Shown in pieces: positions 1-8,351 of a stretch of 64,000 nucleotides of DNA (the first letter of the stretch is position 1; every line of letters begins with the position of its first letter). The DNA lies in NCBI RefSeq assembly GCF_013744875.1, contig NZ_CP059399.1, positions 6,572,001 to 6,636,000 of the forward strand, in the 5' to 3' direction. The notes under the pieces were generated by a model, which saw nothing but the letters and a program-made list of their open reading frames with translations, did not search any database and was not told where the DNA came from. The position numbers and the translations under genes are program-made. The stretch comes from Nocardia huaxiensis (lineage in GTDB: Bacteria > Actinomycetota > Actinomycetes > Mycobacteriales > Mycobacteriaceae).

Positions 1-908
1 ACGATGTCGTGGTGGTCGATGATCTGTCCACCGGCAATGCCGACGGCGTTCCGGCCGGGGCGAAGTTCGTCGAGGGCGATATCGCCACCGTCGGCGCGGA
101 GTTGATCGGCAGCGAATCCTTCGACGGGGTGCTGCATTTCGCGGCGCAGTCGCTGGTGGGCGAGTCGGTCGTACAGCCGGAGAAGTACTGGCACGGCAAT
201 GTGGTGAAGACGCTGACGCTGCTGGAGGCCATGCGCGACGCGGGCACGCCGCGGCTGGTGTTCTCCTCCACCGCGGCCGTCTACGGCGAGCCGGAGCAGG
301 TGCCGATCGTCGAGGAAGCGCCGAAACTGCCGACCAACCCCTACGGCGCGTCGAAGCTGTCCATCGACTACGCCATCACCTCCTACGCGGTGGCGCACGG
401 GCTCGCCGCGACCAGCCTGCGCTACTTCAATGTGGCGGGCGCGTACGCCGGACTGGGTGAAAACCGGGTCGTGGAAACGCATCTCATCCCCCTGGTATTG
501 CAGACGGCGCTGGGCCATCGTGAGTCGATCTCGGTCTTCGGCACCGACTATCCGACGCCGGACGGCACCGCCGTGCGCGACTACATCCACATTCGTGATC
601 TGGCGCAGGCGCATCTGCTGGCGCTGTCGCAGTCGCAGCCGGGTGTGCACCGCATCTTCAATCTGGGCAGCGGCACCGGTTTCTCGGTGCGCGAAGTGAT
701 CTCGGCCTGCGAGCGCGTCACCGGGCTGCCGATCACCTCGATCGACGCCCCGCGCCGCGCCGGTGACCCGGCCGTGCTGGTCGCCTCCAGTGATCGCGCC
801 ATGGCCGACCTCGGCTGGCGGCCCGAGCACACCGATCTCGACGAGATCGTCTCCGACGCCTGGGATTTCCTGAAGTCACTCGGCGATCGCGCGCACAGCG
901 CCCGCTGA
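1..908 (+). CDS. galE: UDP-glucose 4-epimerase, 5'-truncated by window
   Basis: Interconverts UDP-glucose and UDP-galactose (Leloir pathway, cell-wall arabinogalactan precursors) using bound NAD. This is an extended short-chain dehydrogenase. The reading frame is open from base 3 and starts in the second beta strand ([12 protein letters not shown]), so the initiator and the GxxGxxG nucleotide-binding loop lie upstream of the window. Visible are the active-site serine region [11 protein letters not shown], the catalytic YxxxK as PYGASK (Tyr codon near 342), the substrate region RYFNVAGA, and the C-terminal RxGDPA epimerase signature. About 300 residues are present; roughly 20-30 are missing. 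It ends convergently with the DUF4192 gene. Function is confident from motifs; sugar specificity could be another NDP-sugar. Confidence 0.93.
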   Translation, partial: DVVVVDDLSTGNADGVPAGAKFVEGDIATVGAELIGSESFDGVLHFAAQSLVGESVVQPEKYWHGNVVKTLTLLEAMRDAGTPRLVFSSTAAVYGEPEQVPIVEEAPKLPTNPYGASKLSIDYAITSYAVAHGLAATSLRYFNVAGAYAGLGENRVVETHLIPLVLQTALGHRESISVFGTDYPTPDGTAVRDYIHIRDLAQAHLLALSQSQPGVHRIFNLGSGTGFSVREVISACERVTGLPITSIDAPRRAGDPAVLVASSDRAMADLGWRPEHTDLDEIVSDAWDFLKSLGDRAHSAR

Positions 909-927
909 GCTCGCGCCCCTGTCCCGG

Positions 928-2091
928 TCATTCCGGTACCTCGGTTCCCAGGTCGACGCCGAGGTCCGCGGCGGCTGAGCGACCGGTGTCGGCGAGGCGG
1001 CCGAGACGATCCGGGCTCATGCCGGTTTGCAGGGCGGTGTCCAGAAGGAGGGCCATGCGGTGCTCGGGGTCGGCGGACAGGGCGGCGTCGAGGGCCACGC
1101 CGGCCAGTGCGCCGTCGCCTCGCGCGTAGGCGCTGTAGCCGAGCAGCGCGGCGGCCTGCGCGCGGTCCGGGTCCGGCAGGACACGGGTGAGCTGGAGCCA
1201 CAGGGCTTCGGCGGCGTCGGCGTGCGCACCCGGCGCGAGGGCGAACATGACATCGCGGACGGTCGAATCGCGCAGGGCCACGGCCACTTCCGCCAGTTCC
1301 TGAGGTTGCAGGGCCACGCCCTTGTCGACCGTGGACAGCTGCCACAGCACCTTCCGGAGTTCGCCACGGGTGTAGGAGTCAGGATCGTTACTTCGCACCG
1401 CGCGGGCCAGACGGTCGGCAGCGGCGGTTTCGGCGGCGGCCATCGCCTGCATCACCGCGGCGCGGGTGGTTCCGTCCACTGCGACCGCGGCGGTGAGTTC
1501 CTCGCGGGAGCCGCGCATCGGCCGTCCCTCCAACACATGCCGCACGGTGATCAGCGACGCCGCCGGATCGGATTGGATGCCATGGCGTTTCGGACCGCTC
1601 ACACTCCACCACTCCAGGTCGGCTCCGATGGCGCGTACCGCCCAGGCTCCCGCCACCGGCACGGCGTCGACATCCAGCCGGTGTTCGAGTGCGGCGACGA
1701 GATCGCGGTGTTTGCGGGAGCGCACGCCGTAATGCTGTTTCGTCGGCCGGGTGGCCCGGTCGTCGACGATCAGGGCGAGTACGGCAACGGCCCTGTGCCG
1801 CAGGCAGAGTGCTGCCACACGCTCAACCAGCTGGGCGGTTTCGGCCCGGCCCGTTTTCTCCATGTCCAGGCGCGCCACCATGTCCACGGCCGCGCTGCCC
1901 GGCGGATCCGGCTCGGGCCGCAGCACGGTCACCACCAGTGATCGTTCCGGGGCGAAGCCGAGCATGGCGGGCACGGCGGCGATGAAATCCCCCGGATGCC
2001 GCAGGTGCAGTTCCGGTTCGCGGGCCGCGTCGGCGAATTCGGTGGTGGTATCGCCGCTTTCGGGCGGTGCGGGTTCGGCTGGCGTTGTCAT
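928..2091 (-). CDS. DUF4192 domain-containing protein
   Basis: A 387-residue protein of a family common in Actinobacteria and without an assigned function. The diagnostic N-terminal block is visible: a low-complexity Pro/Thr/Glu leader, then HPGDFIAAVPAMLGF followed by RSLVVTVLRP. No signal peptide or membrane segment is apparent, so it should be cytoplasmic. The C-terminal half is rich in Ala/Leu helices. It reads away from the secreted-protein gene at 2358 and converges on galE with about 20 bases between stops. The family call is from the sequence block; no activity can be inferred. Confidence 0.85.
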   Translation of the reverse strand: MTTPAEPAPPESGDTTTEFADAAREPELHLRHPGDFIAAVPAMLGFAPERSLVVTVLRPEPDPPGSAAVDMVARLDMEKTGRAETAQLVERVAALCLRHRAVAVLALIVDDRATRPTKQHYGVRSRKHRDLVAALEHRLDVDAVPVAGAWAVRAIGADLEWWSVSGPKRHGIQSDPAASLITVRHVLEGRPMRGSREELTAAVAVDGTTRAAVMQAMAAAETAAADRLARAVRSNDPDSYTRGELRKVLWQLSTVDKGVALQPQELAEVAVALRDSTVRDVMFALAPGAHADAAEALWLQLTRVLPDPDRAQAAALLGYSAYARGDGALAGVALDAALSADPEHRMALLLDTALQTGMSPDRLGRLADTGRSAAADLGVDLGTEVPE

Positions 2092-2215
2092 GCCGTCGAG
2101 GATCCGCTCGAGCGCCGACCGGCCCGCGACGCCGACCTGGGCTTTTCCTCGTGCCTGTGCACGACATCAAACCTGTGCATCACGTCGGCGCGCCAAATCC
2201 CTTACGCCGCAAAGC

Positions 2216-2237
2216 TGTCGGTGCCCGCTGCTACCGT
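2216..2237 (+). promoter_or_regulatory. PafBC-type (RecA-NDp-like) promoter candidate
   Basis: TGTCGG (2216-2221), a 10-base spacer and TACCGT (2232-2237) fit tTGTCRGtg-N8-TAnnnT. It is 120 bases upstream of the secreted-protein ATG at 2358, farther than the other matches in this window. A closer -10-like TACTCT lies near 2303, so this one could be chance. Confidence 0.4.
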
Positions 2238-2357
2238 GCCCAACGGAACCGGTCTGCGAAATGAACTTATTTCATTTCACCCGACCGGTCGGCACGACGT
2301 TGCTACTCTCCGCCTCGGCGCCCAAATCCGGGTGCCGGAAAGGAAGTACAGCGTGCG

Positions 2358-2780
2358 ATGAAGAGCACGAAGTTCACCGGCCTCACCGTGGCCGCCATGG
2401 CCGCGGTCGCCATGCCCGTCCTGTTCGCCCCCTCGGCGGCCGCCGACGTCGACCGGGTGCGGGTCGACAATGTCTCCGACACCGAGGTGTGCGCGGTCGG
2501 CAAGCCCTGCTACATCCGCGTCCGCCTCACCGGGGACAGCCGTTTCGACCAGGTCACCGTGTCGGTCAACGGCACCGTGATCGGCTATTCGGTGCCGCAC
2601 GCCGAGACCTGGGACGATGCCGCGACCGCCGAAGTGACCTGGGTCCCCGGCGATTACGGCAAGTACACGATCACCGCCAAGCAGGGTTACTCCTCGGCCT
2701 CGATCGAGCACACCCTGGCCGATCCGCGCCGCTCCACCGGCTCCTTCGGTGGTCTGCTGCCGACGGGTTCGGCGGGCTAG
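2358..2780 (+). CDS. Small secreted protein, paralog of the gene at 4440
   Basis: A 140-residue exported protein. It has a Sec signal peptide (MKSTKF, a hydrophobic core, cleavage likely after APSAAA) followed by a ~95-residue domain with one Cys pair (EVCAVGKPC) and alternating beta-strand pattern ending in a YTITAKQGY motif, which suggests a small Ig-like fold. The ATG is preceded by GGAAAGGAAG. It shares the C(A)V-x-G-C, LTG and DQV...G.VIG blocks with the gene at 4440, so the two are diverged duplicates now separated by the VOC/WYL pair. Such proteins are frequent in Nocardia; the function is unknown. A stem-loop terminator follows. Confidence 0.85.
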   Translation: MKSTKFTGLTVAAMAAVAMPVLFAPSAAADVDRVRVDNVSDTEVCAVGKPCYIRVRLTGDSRFDQVTVSVNGTVIGYSVPHAETWDDAATAEVTWVPGDYGKYTITAKQGYSSASIEHTLADPRRSTGSFGGLLPTGSAG

Positions 2781-2789
2781 TTTCCTCTT

Positions 2790-2821
2790 CAGGAGCCGGG
2801 CGGGGCAGAGACCGGCTCCTG
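2790..2821 (+). terminator. Stem-loop terminator
   Basis: CAGGAGCCGG (2790-2799) pairs perfectly with CCGGCTCCTG (2812-2821) across a 12-base loop, just after the secreted-protein stop. There is no long U tract, as is usual in actinobacteria. It may serve both convergent genes. Confidence 0.7.
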
Positions 2822-2848
2822 CGCTGGACGATCGGGGGCGGCGGGGGG

Positions 2849-3274
2849 TTATGCGGAGCCGAGTTTCTCGGCGGGGCGGATCTTTTCGAGAAGTTCGACG
2901 TAGTGCGGGTTGTACATGATGCCCAGCACATTGCCGAACGGATCGACGACGGAGGCGGTGACGAATCCGGTGCCGAGCCCACGCTCGGTAATGGGTTCGA
3001 GTTCCTCGGCTCCCAATTCGACCAGGCGGCGCAAGGTCGCGGCGATATCGTCGACATGCCAGTTCAACTGCTGGCCGCCGGGCTGATCCGGGTGGGTGGG
3101 CGCGAACTTGCGGTTGATGATGCCGAGTTCGGCCTGATAGTCGCCGATGCGGAACTCGTAGTATCCGCCCGGCACGTGGAAATACGGGGCGACGCCGAGC
3201 AATTCGCTGTACCAGTCCTTGGCCGCCTCCAGGTCGTCGGCGTAGTAGCACACGGTCGCCATGCCTCGCAGCAT
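2849..3274 (-). CDS. VOC (glyoxalase/bleomycin-resistance) family protein
   Basis: A 141-residue single-domain vicinal-oxygen-chelate protein, cytoplasmic. It shows the family's beta-alpha-beta-beta-beta pattern: YYADDLEAAKDWYSELLG at the N-terminus, then YYEFRIGDYQAELGI, the WHVDDI block with its metal-ligand-type His, and FGNVLGIMYNP near the end. The start at 3274 is chosen because GAAGGAGA (complement of 3280-3287) lies at ideal spacing; an ATG at 3289 lacks a ribosome site. It is divergent from a WYL regulator across a perfect palindrome, which makes it the regulator's likely target. Small VOC proteins range from antibiotic binding to isomerase activities; the substrate cannot be told. 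Confidence 0.88.
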   Translation of the reverse strand: MLRGMATVCYYADDLEAAKDWYSELLGVAPYFHVPGGYYEFRIGDYQAELGIINRKFAPTHPDQPGGQQLNWHVDDIAATLRRLVELGAEELEPITERGLGTGFVTASVVDPFGNVLGIMYNPHYVELLEKIRPAEKLGSA

Positions 3275-3321
3275 CTCGATCTCCTTCATCGGTTCGGTTC
3301 GATGTATCCATCATCTCGGTC

Positions 3322-3346
3322 AAAGTGCTCACCGAATGAGCACTTT
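3322..3346. promoter_or_regulatory. Perfect inverted repeat, probable operator of the WYL regulator
   Basis: AAAGTGCTCA (3322-3331) and TGAGCACTTT (3337-3346) are perfect 10-base inverted arms around CCGAA. The site is between the VOC start (3274) and the WYL regulator start (3366). It is well placed for autoregulation and control of the VOC gene. Confidence 0.75.
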
Positions 3347-3365
3347 TCCGGGCAGTATTTCCGGT

Positions 3366-4331
3366 GTGCGCGCGGATCGATTGGTAGCCACCCTGTTGTT
3401 CATGCAGACCCGGGGCCGGGTGACGGCCGCGCAGGTCGCGGCGGAACTCGAGGTGTCGGTGGCCACCGCGCGCCGGGATCTGGAAGCCTTGTCGGCGGCC
3501 GGAATTCCGGTGTATCCGCAGGCCGGGCGGGGTGGCGGCTGGGCGCTGGTGGGTGGCGCGCGCACCGATCTGAGTGGGCTCACCGCCGTCGAGGCGCAGG
3601 CGCTGTTCCTGCTGCTGGGCCCGCTCGCCACCGCGTCGCCCGCCACCCGATCCGTGCTGCGGAAGTTGTTGCGCGCCTTGCCGCAGCCGTTCCGGCTCGA
3701 GGCCGAGGCGGCCGCCGGGGCGGTGGTGGTCGACGCCGCGCGCTGGGGTGAGCGGGATGATCGCGCACCACAGCCGGTGGACCTGTTGCAGCGGGCGATC
3801 GTGCGCCGCCACCGAATTCGCTTCACCTATGCGCGGGCCGGGGCCTCCAGCGAGCGCGAGGTGGATCCCTGGGGCCTGGTGGACAAGGACGGCATCTGGT
3901 ACCTGGTCGCCGGAACCGAGCGCGGGCAGCGCACGTTCCGCGTCGACCGCATGACCGACCTCGAGATCACCGACGAAATCGCCCATCGCCCGGAGGATTT
4001 CGACCTGTCGACGGCGTGGTCGGAAGTCGTGGAGAAGGTGGAGCGCCGGCGCTCCACCGTGGCCGCGACCGTCCTGGTCCCGACGGATCTGGTGGAGATC
4101 CTGCGACGGCGCGAAGGGCGGCACTGCGTGGTGGAGGGACCATCCGGCGACGGCCGCATGCGCGTCCGCGTCACCGCACCCACACCGCTCGATGTCGCAC
4201 GGAATCTGGCCGGCTGGGGCGCATCCATCGAGGTGCTGGGGCCGGAGCCGGTGCGGGCGGAACTGGCCCGCCTGGGCGCCGAACTCGTGCACCGGTACCA
4301 CCCGAAAGCGCCCGGAAACGCTGCGAATTGA
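3366..4331 (+). CDS. YafY/DeoR-type HTH regulator with WYL domain
   Basis: A 321-residue transcription factor. An N-terminal winged helix (RADRLVATLLFMQTRGRV, VSVATARRDLEALSAAG) is followed by the YafY linker (QAGRGGGW) and a C-terminal WYL ligand-sensing domain (strand IRFTYARA, then WGLVDKDGIWYLVAG, RTFRVDRMTDL) and a WCX-like tail. GTG 3366 is preferred because homologs begin with an RADRL-type sequence and because ATG 3336 would lie inside the palindromic operator. It is divergent from the VOC gene. Effector unknown; WYL domains of this class commonly bind nucleotides or small metabolites. PafB and PafC belong to the same wider family, but this is a lone regulator, not a pafBC pair. Confidence 0.88.
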   Translation: MRADRLVATLLFMQTRGRVTAAQVAAELEVSVATARRDLEALSAAGIPVYPQAGRGGGWALVGGARTDLSGLTAVEAQALFLLLGPLATASPATRSVLRKLLRALPQPFRLEAEAAAGAVVVDAARWGERDDRAPQPVDLLQRAIVRRHRIRFTYARAGASSEREVDPWGLVDKDGIWYLVAGTERGQRTFRVDRMTDLEITDEIAHRPEDFDLSTAWSEVVEKVERRRSTVAATVLVPTDLVEILRRREGRHCVVEGPSGDGRMRVRVTAPTPLDVARNLAGWGASIEVLGPEPVRAELARLGAELVHRYHPKAPGNAAN

Positions 4332-4439
4332 TACCGCAACCGAATCATGGTGCAGCACTTTCCATTTCGCAGAAATGCCCACTGAACTGCTGTTACAGTC
4401 CGCCCGGCACCCCACCGAGGTGCCGGAAGGAATTACGCA

Positions 4440-4952
4440 ATGACACGAACACATGTGACGCGAAAACTGCTGGGCGCGGCCGGAGCCGCCGCCTTCACCG
4501 CCATGGCCGGATCGGCGCTGGTCGCCGGGCCCGCCCAGGCGGGTGTCGAGGATCTCAGTGTGATCGGCCTGAATCCGGGCACGGCGTGCGCGGTCTCGAC
4601 CGGCTGCGCCATCCACACCACGCTGACGGGCACCGGCAAGCTCGACCAGGTGGAGTTCCTGGTCGACGGTCAGGTCATCGGCACCTCGTGGCCCGCCACG
4701 GTGAACGGCGCGGTCACCGCCTCCTACCCGTGGTGGCCGGAACACGACGGCGCGTATTCGGTCGGCGTCCGCCAGGGCCTGTCGTCGGTCACCATCGTGT
4801 ACACCGTGGGCAAGGTCGGCCTGTGCTCGGTGATCCCGGGCTCGGCCTCCTCCGGTTCCGCCGGTTCGGGCTCCGCGTCCGGCTCCTTCGGCAGCGGCTC
4901 GGCCGGAAGCGGTTCCGCGGGAACCGGGTCTGGCACCGGCTCCGGCTGCTGA
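4440..4952 (+). CDS. Small secreted protein with Gly/Ser-rich tail, paralog of the gene at 2358
   Basis: A 170-residue exported protein. A Sec signal peptide (MTRTHVTRK, hydrophobic core, cleavage near GPAQA) precedes an Ig-like small domain with ACAVSTGC and LDQVEFLVDGQVIGTS, matching the blocks of the gene at 2358. From about residue 138 the tail is almost wholly Gly/Ser/Ala (GSASGSFGSGSAGSG pattern), a low-complexity extension absent from the paralog. The ATG has GGAAGGA upstream, in the same GTGCCGGAAGGA context seen before 2358, so the leader was duplicated too. Function unknown. Confidence 0.82.
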   Translation: MTRTHVTRKLLGAAGAAAFTAMAGSALVAGPAQAGVEDLSVIGLNPGTACAVSTGCAIHTTLTGTGKLDQVEFLVDGQVIGTSWPATVNGAVTASYPWWPEHDGAYSVGVRQGLSSVTIVYTVGKVGLCSVIPGSASSGSAGSGSASGSFGSGSAGSGSAGTGSGTGSGC

Positions 4953-4980
4953 CAGCCCTTGGGCATCGGCCTTCAGCGGC

Positions 4981-5042
4981 GCAGCGCCTCACGAGACCAA
5001 ACCCCCAGGGCCACCACGAGTCCAGGGGCAGCGCCTCACGAG
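4981..5042. repeat. Direct repeat downstream of the secreted-protein gene
   Basis: GCAGCGCCTCACGAG occurs at 4981-4995 and 5028-5042, within a partly duplicated ~47-base unit that also repeats an AGGGCCACC element. It is noncoding and lies between the stop at 4952 and the convergent lipoprotein gene. Confidence 0.6.
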
Positions 5043-5070
5043 GCCACAGCACCAAGGGCCACCGGGGGTT

Positions 5071-5089
5071 TCAGGGGCGAAGCCCCTGA
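5071..5089 (+). terminator. Stem-loop terminator between convergent genes
   Basis: TCAGGGGC (5071-5078) and GCCCCTGA (5082-5089) form a perfect 8-bp stem with a GAA loop. It lies between two converging genes and could act on either. Confidence 0.6.
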
Positions 5090-5107
5090 GAGCCTACGAG
5101 AGTTGTT

Positions 5108-5803
5108 CTAACCCTTGCGCACCTTGCTCACCGTGGTGGTGAACAGGGAGTCGAGGGCTTCGGTGTCGGCTTTGCCGTCGCCGAATGTCATGTAGGTGAC
5201 GTTGATTCGTACATCCCCGACCTGTCCGAGGAGGGTTTGCATGCTTCGTGTGGTGCCCGCAGCCCCCGATTCGGATCGCACGGTGCGCCGCAGCGCGAGG
5301 GTGTCGTCGGCGTCGAGTGGCGGCGGTGGATCGAGTTCGGTGGTGACGGTGGCGTCGGTGCCACTGTGGCTCACCTTCACATTGCCGCAGCGCTGCAACT
5401 GATCTCGCAGCGTCGACAGTTTCTGATCGATGCGCACCAGTTCGACGGTGAGGGTCGAACGGGAGTCGTCGTCGGTGCCGACGCTGACCACGGGTCCGGC
5501 CCCCGGTGTGGGCGGGGTGCAGGCGCTGGGTTCGACGGTCGCGCCCGGCAGGATGCCGTCGAGGTCGTGGGCGGCCTGCCCGGCGGCGTCGGGCGTCAGC
5601 ATGACCGCGGAGTATTTGGCCGGAAACTGCCCGGCGCTGGGCAGCATCCGCGCCAGCGCGCTGTCGGGCGCTTCGGAGCTCACGGGCCCGCGCGCGGAGA
5701 CCGGATGCCCGTCCACCGAGTTGCCGCAGGCGGCCAGCGCGCAGCCGAGCGCGGCCACCCCCAGCACGCGGACGGGTATGGCGCACAACCTCGCCGCACG
5801 CAT
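5108..5803 (-). CDS. Putative lipoprotein, PknH-sensor/DUF5642-like
   Basis: A 231-residue exported lipoprotein. The N-terminus is a type II signal peptide (MRAARLCAIPVRVLG then a hydrophobic run) ending in the lipobox LAAC. The mature part has a Pro/Ser linker, one CTPP motif and a second Cys in QRCGNVKV, giving a possible disulfide, and ends in a beta-rich stretch (VGDVRINVTYMTFGDG). This architecture resembles the extracellular sensor-type lipoprotein domains widespread in mycobacteria and Nocardia. ATG 5803 is chosen over one 63 bases upstream because it puts the positively charged signal at the N-terminus. Ligand and role unknown. Confidence 0.72.
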   Translation of the reverse strand: MRAARLCAIPVRVLGVAALGCALAACGNSVDGHPVSARGPVSSEAPDSALARMLPSAGQFPAKYSAVMLTPDAAGQAAHDLDGILPGATVEPSACTPPTPGAGPVVSVGTDDDSRSTLTVELVRIDQKLSTLRDQLQRCGNVKVSHSGTDATVTTELDPPPPLDADDTLALRRTVRSESGAAGTTRSMQTLLGQVGDVRINVTYMTFGDGKADTEALDSLFTTTVSKVRKG

Positions 5804-6113
5804 GCCGCGGCGGGGGTGCGGAGTTACAGGGATCACTCGCCGATCCGGCGAATCCGGCACGATCACCGGTCCACTATGCCGAATTTCTGCTGTTCACACG
5901 GAATGCCACGCCGCGCGGCCGCTTCCCGGGAATGCCGTTCCCGCACGCGTGGTTGCAGCCGGGGTGCGGGCGGTGCACGGCATGCCGCCGCATGAGGGAC
6001 AATGTGGAAGGTCCCTTACCGCGCCGGAGCGATGAAGAGGATCGCGGCAGATGGGTCGCCGCGCCCGTGTCAGGCACCGCCGCCGCGGAGGGTCACGCAG
6101 GAAGGAGTACGCG

Positions 6114-7067
6114 ATGGACTACGAGTCGCGCATGTACGAGTTGGAGTTCCCGGCTCCGCAGCTGTCGTCGGCCGACGGCGCGGGTCCGGTTCTGGTGCAC
6201 GGTCTGGAAGGTTTCACCGACGCCGGGCACGCCGTTCGCCTGGCGACCACGCACCTGCGGGAGAGCCTCGAGTCGGAACTCGTCGCCTCGTTCGATATGG
6301 ACGAGCTGCTCGACTACCGGTCCCGTCGTCCCCTCATGACGTTCAAGACCGATCACTTCTCGGATTACACCGAGCCCGAACTGAATCTGTGGGCAGTCAA
6401 GGACACGGCCGGCACGCCGTTCCTCCTGCTGTCCGGACTGGAACCGGACCTGCGGTGGGAGAAGTTCGTCACCGCGGTGCGGCTGCTGTCCGAGCAGCTG
6501 GGCGTGCGCCGCACGATCGGCCTGAGCGCCATCCCCATGGCCACCCCGCACACCCGTCCGCTCGGTGTCACCGCCCACGCCAGCGACCGCGACCTCATCG
6601 GCGACCACCAGGGCTGGCCCGGTGAACTCCAGGTCCCCGGTAGCGCCTCCTCCCTGCTCGAGTACCGCATGGCCCAGCACGGCCACGAATCGGTCGGCTT
6701 CTCCGTCCACGTCCCCCACTACCTGACCCAGACCGCCTACCCCGAGGCCGCCCAAACCCTGCTCGAGAACGTCGCCGAGAACGCCGGCCTGGAATTGCCG
6801 CTGAAGGCCCTCACCGAACAGGCCGCCCGAGTCCGCGAACAGGTCAACGAACACATCTCCGGCAACGCCGAGGTCGAAACGGTGGTCCAGGCCCTGGAAC
6901 GCCAATACGACAGCTTCGTCACCGCCGAAGAACGCCGCTCCAGCCTTCTGGCAAGCGAGAACGAACTCCCCACCGGCGACGAACTCGGCGCCGAATTCGA
7001 AAAGTTCCTCGCCGAACAGTCCGGCTTCACCGAAGGCGACGGCACCGACGGCGGCGACGCTCGCTGA
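6114..7067 (+). CDS. PAC2 family protein
   Basis: A 317-residue cytoplasmic protein of the PAC2 (proteasome-assembly-chaperone-like) family. The opening ELEFPAPQ and VHGLEGFTDAGHA block, then the LLSGLEPDLRWEKF and GLSAIPMATPHTRP blocks, are characteristic of the actinobacterial members. The C-terminal 70 residues form an acidic, charged helical tail ending in DGTDGGDAR. The start is set by GGAAGGAG seven bases before the ATG. It stands alone, ends at a strong two-tier stem-loop, and has no proteasome genes beside it. Its client or activity is not established for bacteria. Confidence 0.9.
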   Translation: MDYESRMYELEFPAPQLSSADGAGPVLVHGLEGFTDAGHAVRLATTHLRESLESELVASFDMDELLDYRSRRPLMTFKTDHFSDYTEPELNLWAVKDTAGTPFLLLSGLEPDLRWEKFVTAVRLLSEQLGVRRTIGLSAIPMATPHTRPLGVTAHASDRDLIGDHQGWPGELQVPGSASSLLEYRMAQHGHESVGFSVHVPHYLTQTAYPEAAQTLLENVAENAGLELPLKALTEQAARVREQVNEHISGNAEVETVVQALERQYDSFVTAEERRSSLLASENELPTGDELGAEFEKFLAEQSGFTEGDGTDGGDAR

Positions 7068-7080
7068 CCGATTGGCTGGG

Positions 7081-7127
7081 CCCTGCCCGTTCGGAACTCC
7101 TTGTGTGACAAGGAACCTCGGGCAGGG
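7081..7127 (+). terminator. Two-tier stem-loop terminator
   Basis: CCCTGCCCG (7081-7089) pairs with CGGGCAGGG (7119-7127). Inside it TCCTTGT (7098-7104) pairs with ACAAGGA (7108-7114). It follows the PAC2 stop and separates it from the lower-GC island. Confidence 0.75.
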
Positions 7128-7235
7128 TCGGCGCAAGCATTGGTCACGCCCGGCGCCGTAGCGTCCAGCCCTCTCCTGCTACTGTGATGCCAACCGGCTG
7201 GAATTCCACCGGCGCGGTTCACAAGCGGGGGGCTC

Positions 7236-8351
7236 ATGGACAACTTCACAGTCGATCTACCCAGCCTCGCTGGGTTCACCCTGGACCTCCAGGATCTGAG
7301 CACGAACTTCTCGTCCAATGCCGCGCAATTGCTGTCGGCCGTCTCGCTTCCCACCGGCTCGAGCGGCCTAATGGGCACATTGTCGCAATCCTTCGAAACG
7401 TTCCACACCGCATTGTCGACGGCACATTCGAGCGATGTGACCGCAGTCGATACCCTCGGTACGAAACTGACCGATGCACAGCGCGGATATCGATCGGTCG
7501 ACGACGGCTCAGCCTCCACCATCTCGACGCTTCTGACAGGCGACAACGGATCCACGATCGCCTTCGACGAGACCATCAAACGGTTCAGCGCATTACAGCT
7601 GCCTACCCTGCCGACTATCGACGACGCCACCTACACTCTGCGCAATGTCGTCACCGCCAGCGCCAACGCCGTCGCACCATTCGATGATGCGCTGAGCGCA
7701 GCGATCGGAATCAAACCGGCAGCGAACTACCTCACGCCGCTGGCCTCGGACTGGGAATCACTGCAGGTGATCGGCCGCACAATCGGTCAACTCAGCATCA
7801 ATGACTTCGTAGCCTCACAAAACCTGAGCACTGGCATCCAGTGGCTCCAAGGTTTCTGGACCAAGGATGCATCCCAAGCTTTCGGCGAAAGCGCGCGCGG
7901 CCTCTGGCAATCGGTCTGGCGACGCAGCGACGACCTGGACGCCGTATCGAGGATCGTCGAGTACGGCGGGGCTTGCATCGAACGGCTGGTGTACAACCAG
8001 TCGGTGGGGCTCGCCGCCGCAGTGACACAGCCGATGAGCTTCCTCGGGTTCACCCTTCCGCTGGGGTCCTGGGCGCAGGTGATCGACAGCCCTATGCGGG
8101 ACTCGATGAAATCCGAAATCACGACAGCGGCGGAAGCACTGAAGACTTCCGCAGATGCGCGACACACAGCGATTACCACGATCGTCGACACTATTTCGAC
8201 GGCATTGAATTATTCGAACGGGCGAGAAATACCAGCATTCAACGCCACCGACTTCGAAATTCCCGAGAAGATGGTCGCAGGCACGAGCGCCCAAAGATAT
8301 GGTTTCGGCAGCCAGGTTTGGTGGGAGGTACAAGTTGCATCCGCCTCCTGA
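7236..8351 (+). CDS. ESX/type VII-like secreted protein (WXG100/EspC-like)
   Basis: A 371-residue, Ser/Thr/Ala-rich, almost wholly helical protein without a signal peptide. Residues 1-95 resemble the short EspC/WXG100-type helical hairpin (FTVDLPSLAGFTLDLQDL, then LTDAQRGYRSVDDGSAS). Residues ~140-370 form a second helical unit with W-rich turns (GIQWLQGFWTKDASQAFGES, ARGLWQSVWRRSDDL), a pattern seen in ESX substrates that package a downstream effector. Base composition is visibly lower in G+C than its neighbours. The stop overlaps the next gene by 17 bases, implying translational coupling. Assignment as a type VII substrate is by pattern, not homology search. Confidence 0.55.
   Translation: MDNFTVDLPSLAGFTLDLQDLSTNFSSNAAQLLSAVSLPTGSSGLMGTLSQSFETFHTALSTAHSSDVTAVDTLGTKLTDAQRGYRSVDDGSASTISTLLTGDNGSTIAFDETIKRFSALQLPTLPTIDDATYTLRNVVTASANAVAPFDDALSAAIGIKPAANYLTPLASDWESLQVIGRTIGQLSINDFVASQNLSTGIQWLQGFWTKDASQAFGESARGLWQSVWRRSDDLDAVSRIVEYGGACIERLVYNQSVGLAAAVTQPMSFLGFTLPLGSWAQVIDSPMRDSMKSEITTAAEALKTSADARHTAITTIVDTISTALNYSNGREIPAFNATDFEIPEKMVAGTSAQRYGFGSQVWWEVQVASAS

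Noticed and set aside
3366..4331. The WYL regulator as PafB or PafC
   Set aside because: It is a single YafY-type protein paired with a VOC gene and a private palindrome; pafB and pafC occur as an adjacent or fused pair near proteasome-accessory genes.
2277..4745. An 822-codon minus-strand open frame
   Set aside because: It crosses several well-supported genes on both strands, including a signal-peptide gene and the WYL regulator, and is Arg/Gly/His-rich without domains.
4860..4950. Possible coding microsatellite or CRISPR-like repeat in the Gly/Ser tail
   Set aside because: The repeats are short degenerate GGCTCC/GGTTCC codons inside the secreted protein, with no spacer structure.
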